DNA from: Triplophysa rosa
Taxonomy: Eukaryota; Chordata; Actinopteri; Cypriniformes; Nemacheilidae
DNA: 64,000 bases
Assembly: GCF_024868665.1 (NCBI RefSeq)
Contig: NC_079890.1
Coordinates: forward strand, 39,822,093-39,886,092
Reading direction: 5' to 3'
Made by a program: the position numbers and the translations under genes
Shown: piece after piece, positions 57,692 through 64,000 of the stretch
How positions within the stretch are numbered: position 1 is the first letter of the stretch
Layout of the letters: each line of letters begins with the position of its first letter
The notes under the pieces: generated by a model
Database searches by the model: none
Seen by the model: only the letters and a program-made list of their open reading frames with translations
What the model was told of the DNA's origin: nothing

Positions 57692-58448
57692 GCCATTAAA
57701 TACAGCGTTATGGACGGCTTTACGGCGTTTGGAATTGCGACACCGTATTTTGCGGCGTAAATACTGTTTAAAACGCCGTCAAAAACGGCGTTCGGATATA
57801 AACGTGTTTAATCTATGGTGTAATTGTGACACCATCGGCTTGCCATAGCTTTAATCCTAGTAGGCCTACTTCAGTGATCATTTGACACATAAATAATGAT
57901 AGTGTGTGGTTGAAAAGACTGTTTGTGACGCCGTTTCATCTAATGCATTGCATTCTCTGCTTCAGCAGCTGCACCAACACAGATTTTAGCGTTGTGATTT
58001 TAGTCGGAGGAGTGTTAGACACAGGAGAATCATTGATTTTTATTAATGAAATCATGTGGGTGTTTGAATCCAGATCTTTTGGTGGTTAATCATGCAGCTC
58101 TAATTGTAAGTATTTTTTAATTAAAGTAGGGCTGTCACGATAAATATCACGTGATTTATGCACAGCTTTTGAGTGCAGTACGGTAAAATGCTGCTGCATC
58201 CGAAAGCCAGAGGGCGCTCTTGTGCGGAAACTCCAAATACGCACTGCAGAAGAAGACCATAACACCCTCTAGAATCTAGGAAATGTCTATGGACATGTTT
58301 TCATCACTGATCCTCAAGCCTCCTCAGGTATTTTTATGATTATAGGTTGGGGTTTGGTGTGGGTTTAGGTCTTATTTATAAAAATGTTGTCCTTAGGTCA
58401 ACAAAATAAGTTGCCCTGAGGACAACAACCACCGCAAAATCAGGTCGA
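57692..58448. other. CpG-rich repeat remnant and transposon end
   Basis: 57692-57800 continues the GGCGTT/AACGCC-rich sequence found at 54240-54345, so the hAT element landed inside an older repeat. At 58128 a TAGGGCTGTCACGATAAA sequence is the left end of a hAT-like family related to 38098, with no matching right end found. No gene. Confidence 0.5.
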
Positions 58449-58676
58449 GCGTTCATGACACCTCGGAATTAGGATATTTCCCACCTCAAGCCCAGAAATG
58501 AGGGGATAAAAAATGTCACATAAAAAAGTATTTTAAAACGTAAAAACATTAAAGGTACTAATAATTTACTACCAATAAAACGTTTAAACTATTTCGTAAC
58601 ATTAAAAGAACGCCGTTCCTGAAACAAGTTCCGAGTTGAGGTGGGAAATATACTACATACGAGGTGTCTGGAACGC
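58449..58676. mobile_element. MITE with GACACCTCG termini
   Basis: GCGTTCATGACACCTCGGA and, on the other strand, GCGTTCCAGACACCTCGTA mark the two ends, followed in both arms by ATATTTCCCACCTCAA. Confidence 0.8.
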
Positions 58677-60470
58677 AGCATTAAAAGTATTTGTCCTTCG
58701 TGGCGTTAAGCGAAACAGTAATACAAGTATTGTGTTGCTATGGCAACACATTTTGCTCTCACACCTGTCAAACTAATGAAAACCATTTCTACGTGTTTTG
58801 GAGATTTGGTCAGTTTCTACCGTGAACGACACATAAATCTGCGCGTGCTTTAGCAGAAGGGTTAAATGTGCCTATTATTTCCTGCCTCGCTCGCACAGTA
58901 CTGCTTTACAATGACTAAACAAATAAATGTGATGATGATGATCTGTTTACTGAGATAATACAGCTTACAAAAAAAGCTTAAAAACCACTTACATTTAAAC
59001 GCCACATCTCAGAATGTGCAGCCGCTGCCATGTTTGTTCACCACGACGCAAAGAATTGTGGGTTGTCTATAGCACCAAAACACACACCTCATCTCGTGTG
59101 AAAGAAGGTCGAATTTAAAGGGTGTCCCCGAACTGTGTCTGAATTCGCCCCCTATCTCCTATAAAGTGCACTACATCGGGTGTCCGCCATTTTGTAGTGT
59201 TGACCTAATTCATGAAGGTCGAGGGAGGGAGGTAGTGAGGGAGTGTGTGACTGAGGGATGGAGGGAGGTGGTGAACAAGGAACAAATGTATAAATAAATA
59301 AATTGAATGTATTCAGAAAATTCTGTGTGTTTCTTAAATACAGACATTTGTTAAAGTATGCTAAAACATATAGAGCATAACATAAATAAAACACACACTT
59401 TACTAAATGGTGTCTTGTTAACTATTACGTTTAATTTCATTTAATTTTTCAATTTCAATTATTTAATTGGGGTAACAATTTGTGCCACATATTAACCTTT
59501 ACATATTTTGCCAAATAAACTTTTAGTTTTACTATATATAAAAAAACATTTTTTATAAATAAAAATCTATTTCTCACTCCTGACACAACATTTTGGTAAC
59601 ACTTTACAATAAGGTGCTATTCGTTAACAATGAGTTAATGCATTAGCTAACGCGAAGTAACAATGAACAATACTTCTACTCCATTTATTTATATTAATTC
59701 ATGTTAATTTCAGCATTAATACATTATTAAAATCAAACGTTGTCACTGTTAACATTAGGTAATGCACCATGAAATGTGTTGACATGAACCAACATGAACA
59801 AGGATTAATAAATGCTGAAAAACTCAATTGTTCATGGTCAGCTAATGCATTTACTGATGTTGACTAACAGCATCTTATTGTAAAGAGTTACCAACATTTT
59901 GTCATATTGTATTTTCATTGGTATTAAAAAATAAAATAAAATAGCAACATAAAAAATAATAGAAAAAACAATTTTACATTTACATTTAGTCATTTAGCAG
60001 ACGCTTAATATCCAAAGAGTTCAGGGAGCAATATGCGATATGTCATACAGGAGCAATAATACAATACATTTTCCGCTCTAAACAGGATTCTTAGTGTATC
60101 CCTCGTACGTTTCTCCAAACCATTACAAATTGTAATGTGTTTAATGTCTTTTGATGTTAAATGCAATGTTCAATGCAAGAGTTTATTTAAAAACTATTTC
60201 CGGTATGGAACAAACTTTTTTTTAGACTGCCTTAAATTGTTTCGACCGGAAGTGGCGTCAGTTTCTAATTCTACTTTCGAATACTATTAGGACGGATAGT
60301 ATGCGGATTGGCAAGCATTCGTTCCCTACTTTTTACCCACAATGCATTCTGATTTTGAGTGTACATGTACACTTGCTCACTCTCTATTTCCATGATACAA
60401 CTAGTGATGGGCAGAGAGAGGCTTCATGAAACATTAGCTGCATCCTCTTGAGGTCTCATCCTCTCAAGCA
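58677..60470. other. Transposon-derived and unassigned DNA
   Basis: About 58700-59080 resembles 60700-60990 (GTTGCTATG(G/A)CAACACAT, CACACCTGTCAAA). At 59975-60070 an L2-tail-derived repeat recurs (TTAGTCATTTAGCAGACGCT). Region 59600-59900 has ATGTTAA/TTAACAT words of a common fish repeat. No gene. Confidence 0.45.
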
Positions 60471-60661
60471 GGAGTGTCAAACTCAATTCCTGGAGGGCCG
60501 CAGCTCTGCACAGTTTTGCTCCAACCCTAATCAAACACACCTGATTCATCTAATCAAGGCCGTTAGGATTACTAGAAACCTCTAAACAGGTGTGGGTTGG
60601 AATTGGTTGGAGCTAAACTGTGCAGAGCTGCGGCCCTCCAGGAATTGAGTTTGACACCACT
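60471..60661. mobile_element. Foldback MITE (GGAGTGTCAAACTC termini)
   Basis: GTGTCAAACTCAATTCCTGG followed by AGGGCCGCAGCTCTG is mirrored by CAGAGCTGCGGCCCT and CCAGGAATTGAGTTTGACAC. A highly conserved palindromic element of fish genomes, with AACAGGTGTG in the middle. Confidence 0.9.
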
Positions 60662-60669
60662 GCAAAGGA

Positions 60670-62337
60670 TACGGAGGAACCTCAACTTAGAATTAAATGA
60701 GACGTCCTTCGTAGGACAGGACGTACCACGTTGCTATGACAACACATTGCACTCGCACACCTGTCAAATTAATTAAAATGATTTCTACATGATTTAAGAG
60801 GTACTTGCTACCCTAAACAATGCCAAAAGAGTTAAACAAATGTAGCATAATTTGCCTTATTGTTTTAAACGTTTAAAAATCACTAAACACTTGTAAACCT
60901 ATTTACTTCATATGCCTGCTAAGATAAAAAAAAACGTGATATTGAATGTGCTGCTGTTGCCATTTGTTCAAATAACAGATGTTGGCCGATGTGGACATAT
61001 TTTTCAGTTAAAAGTATGATTTAATTATCAATATAATCAATAAGTGTTTTCTTTCATTAAATCATTAAGCTGTGTGCTTTTATCATGTGCTTGCTATTTT
61101 ACTCAGTGAAAAGTTACTGTGGCGGGCGGAGTGAGACAGGATAAGTGGGGGTTGGAACCATAAATTTAACTAAGTCAACACACACACACACACAAAGAGT
61201 CACACAGAAAAGAAATGTTATGAATCAATCCACTGCATATGTTTTAAGTATAATCATGAGTTGTGATGTGTTTTAATGAATCATAGGATTAAGAAACAAC
61301 GCTACATAATTAAAAGCATTAGATGATTGAGTGTTTTCTTTTTTCTAAAAGCACACACTCAAACAAGCTCATCTACAGTACGAACATACAGGTTGTAATC
61401 CATCAGCGATTGTCTAAATTGTTGTTATAAGTGTCTTAGAGCAACACGTGCAAAATGAGCACTAGGTGTCACCGTGGACACGAGTGTCGGAATGTTTCGA
61501 AACCTCGACACTGTCAGGGGGGACACGGAGAGAACCCAAGCACAGGCAGCTTGACACAAAACAATGATTTAATAACATGAAAATACAAAGCAAAAACCCA
61601 CGAGGGGGTAAAACAACAATGACAAACGGAATAAATCCTAGACTAAACAGGAACATATACTAACTGGACTAGCTAAAACAACACTTGACATAACTTACAC
61701 TGACTAGACTAGACAATACTTTACAGAACACAGGGCAGGAAGAGGATGTGAAGTAGCAACAGACATGGAACAAAACGAACTCGCACAGGACAGAAAACAC
61801 AAGGGCATAATAAAGGGAACCAAATCAAGAGGGGAACAGGTGTGGGGCATGAAATCATTAACCAGCAATAATGAGGAAACGAAGGGGCGGGGACAAAGAC
61901 GAGACCAGAGAGAGCGCATGTTATGTCAGAACCAACAATAACATGTTTCTCTCCACACAAAACATGAGGCTCTGTCATGATCCTGCCACTAGATCAAGAA
62001 AGACATGACGAGGCAGAATCATGACAGACACGATACGGCACCTTAGGCTGTGTCTCATTTCGTAAGGCTGAGTCCTCAAGAGGTCTCATTCGAAGGCTGC
62101 TACGTCATCGAGATGGTCTCGTTTCGTAAAGTCAGGTAGGAGGCACCCTTCAAATGCGACCTTCTTTAACAGGAATTCGGAGCATACATGAGCTGTATCC
62201 TTCGTTGCTAGAGATAACCCACAATTCTTTGGTCGGCCAACGTCTGTTATTTGAATAACATGATTAAGCAGTTTACAATATGTCAGTTTTTTTAATCTTA
62301 GCAGGCAGTTAATAGGTTTACAAGTGTTTAGTGATTT
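60670..62337. mobile_element. Two inverted copies of one repeat flanking a solo LTR
   Basis: 60700-60990 and 62040-62337 share text in opposite orientation (for example AACACTTGTAAACCTATTTA at 60887 against TAGGTTTACAAGTGTTTAGT near 62316). They may be the ends of one transposon or two separate insertions; the right copy runs into a sequence gap. Confidence 0.5.
61512..62026 (-). repeat. Solo LTR with 5-bp target duplication (Gypsy-type)
   Basis: Read on the minus strand it begins TGTCATGATTCTGCC, ends CCTGACA, and carries an ATTAAATC signal near its end. The flanks are GACAC at 61507-61511 and 62027-62031. At 515 bp with no coding sequence, it is what remains after LTR-LTR recombination. 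Confidence 0.85.
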
Positions 62338-62393
62338 NNNNNNNNNNNNNNNNNNNNNNNNNNNNNNNNNNNNNNNNNNNNNNNNNNNNNNNN
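62338..62393. other. Sequence gap (N run)
   Basis: 56 unknown bases. The ORF that spans it in the minus direction has no meaning. Confidence 1.
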
Positions 62394-64000
62394 GGGGAGT
62401 GGTTAGTGATCTTAGTAGACGTGCTTTCGTTGAGGATTCGAATCTTGGTTGAAGCGTCTTCACATCATTCTAGGAGTCATTTAAAATAGCGTTTCTTTAT
62501 TGGTTTTTTTTTGTATCCTTAAGAACAGTAGATGTTTTGGCTACACCTATGCCCATCCAATAAATGAAGGTGGTACGAGTGCATGTGATTCAAAATTGAC
62601 AAGTGTTATGATTTGCCATCACACACCACACACGGTTGATCTCAAAATGGTCCCATAGGCTACACTTGACCTTTGACGTTTTACTGCACTCATCTTATAT
62701 GTTGGATAATTTGGCATTTGACATACAATATGTGACCGGGCCTCAGGGAAGGGACAGGGGAATGAGGGACAAAACAAGAAAAAGGAGGGGAACATTACTC
62801 AGGCCTATAGAGGATCAACCTCAAGACCGCCAAGTGTACATGTGAGTAAATAAGTTTGATCGACTATGCCACCCAGTATGTTTATCTGGGAAATAAAAAT
62901 ACAGGACACACAGGTTCAGGTTTCTAATAGACCATAAGGACCATGAGACGTGAATATCAAAATATGCTTTTATTAAATACTCAAATAATTTTTGGGCAAG
63001 CCAACGACCCCTTTAAAACATCACAAAGATTTATTGTAAGTAATAAGAGTCACAGCTATATGTGACAAGCACACAATTTCGCCAAGGGAGAATGCAGGAA
63101 AAGACATCAAACAACAAGAGGCTGGGGATCACCAGCAGTGAGGCAGGCTAAACCAAAGAGCAGTTGGAGAATTCCCAGCACCCGATGGAACTAGTCTGCC
63201 CACTTCTGGTCCTCCCCAGCTCCTAAAAATAAACAGACAAAAAGAAATAGACAACTTATACCAAAGCACTGGCAAAATAAAGAAGAAATAATAATAATAA
63301 AAAGTAATAACAAAATAACAAATTATAAATACAGAAAATGCAATTAATATTTTGATACAGTTTTTTTACTAACAAAATAATTAAACTTAACTTCATTTAC
63401 AGTTAAATCAGTTATAAACACTGGTTTATGAGTTTACTTTCAGTTCAACATCCCCTACTGGCGAAATGTCGTGGAGTTTTGAAACGTTTCGAAACAGTAA
63501 TGACATAATGAAGCCTCGTTTGCTAAAAATCACGTGACAGTTTGATACGCACTTCGAAGTACTGACCACGTTTACATGGATGTCAGTAATCAAATTATTT
63601 GCCTTATTCTGAGTAAGCTAGTGAGTTACACTACATAGTTCGATTAATGGCATACGTCATTACGTCCCTAAGCGACGCTGTTCGACGTTCCCTCCATAAT
63701 TTCATGTATCAACAAACAGTTGGTCTTCGCCATGGTACCACATGCAGTTTTTGGTGTTTCATTTATTTTCTAGAATTGTTGGCATCTTTCTTGTTTCCCG
63801 TTCGGACAAAAAATATGCTTTCTTGCTTGAAGCCATGTCGTTTGCCGTTAAACGAAACGTTTCTCTCGATCACTCTCTCTCTTTTCCTCTTTCTTTTTTT
63901 TTGCTCTGCCACGGTGATGGTTTGGAGACTTGTGTTGAACTAGATTGTTTCGTCTTATTATTAGCTGTTGGTTAACTTCACACAGGCTACGAGTAAAACC
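62394..64000. other. Unassigned intergenic DNA
   Basis: No supported gene. An A-rich stretch with AATAAT repeats lies at about 63288-63340. The ORFs at 63647-63975 sit in low-complexity TTTCTCTTTC text and are not convincing. Confidence 0.4.

Noticed and set aside
62086..62463. 125-codon minus-strand ORF
   Set aside because: It runs through the N gap, so the open frame is artificial.
63110..63225. Minus-strand hydrophobic stretch (VLGILQLLFGLACLTAG) that looks like an MS4A membrane segment
   Set aside because: A stop codon lies just upstream in frame and no partner exons are visible, so it is too short to support.

Overview
The window looks like teleost fish nuclear DNA, probably a cyprinid or a close relative. 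Genes are intron-rich with GT-AG boundaries. Two genes encode small fish-type C-type lectins. The DNA is crowded with fish transposon families: hAT-type and other terminal-inverted-repeat elements, tRNA-derived SINEs with an L2-like tail, L2/Rex1/L1-Tx1 LINEs, BEL/Pao and Gypsy LTR elements, and an endogenous retrovirus. No database search was possible, so family names rest on motif recognition.

Layout. 1-7310: 3' half of an endogenous retrovirus with a decayed integrase, a decayed first env, two related small ORFs, a second nearly open env with one in-frame stop, and a 3' LTR. 7860-8963: last three exons of a C-type lectin gene. 9-21 kb: mostly dead retroelements (a split L1-Tx1-like LINE, a deleted BEL/Pao element with LTRs, two L2-like LINEs). 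22.3-37.9 kb: the gene-rich core, with a cerebellin gene (+), an unrecognised two-exon gene end (+), a RIPK3-like kinase gene (-) and an N4BP1/KHNYN-family NYN-domain RNase gene (+). The kinase and RNase genes are head to head with about 1 kb between them. 38.1-40.6 kb: a hAT-like element. 41.3-44.5 kb: a five-exon C-type lectin gene with two lectin domains (-), the second carrying a frame break. 44.6-64 kb: almost entirely nested transposons, a 1-kb palindrome made of a strict 43-bp repeat, microsatellites, a solo LTR and a 56-base sequence gap.

Biology. The core neighbourhood is the most informative part. In human, RIPK3, CBLN3 and KHNYN lie close together on 14q, and their paralogues CBLN1 and N4BP1 are neighbours on 16q12. 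Finding a cerebellin, a RIPK3-like kinase and an N4BP1/KHNYN gene together here fits an old shared block. The kinase and the RNase families both act in innate defence and cell death, and the lectins are also immune-type genes, but the sequence itself does not show joint function.

Most unusual items: the alternating GATATC/ACTAGT palindrome array (51.1-52.1 kb), the duplicated accessory ORFs and double env of the retrovirus, the RIPK3-like kinase with no visible RHIM, and nested hAT-like elements with perfect target duplications.
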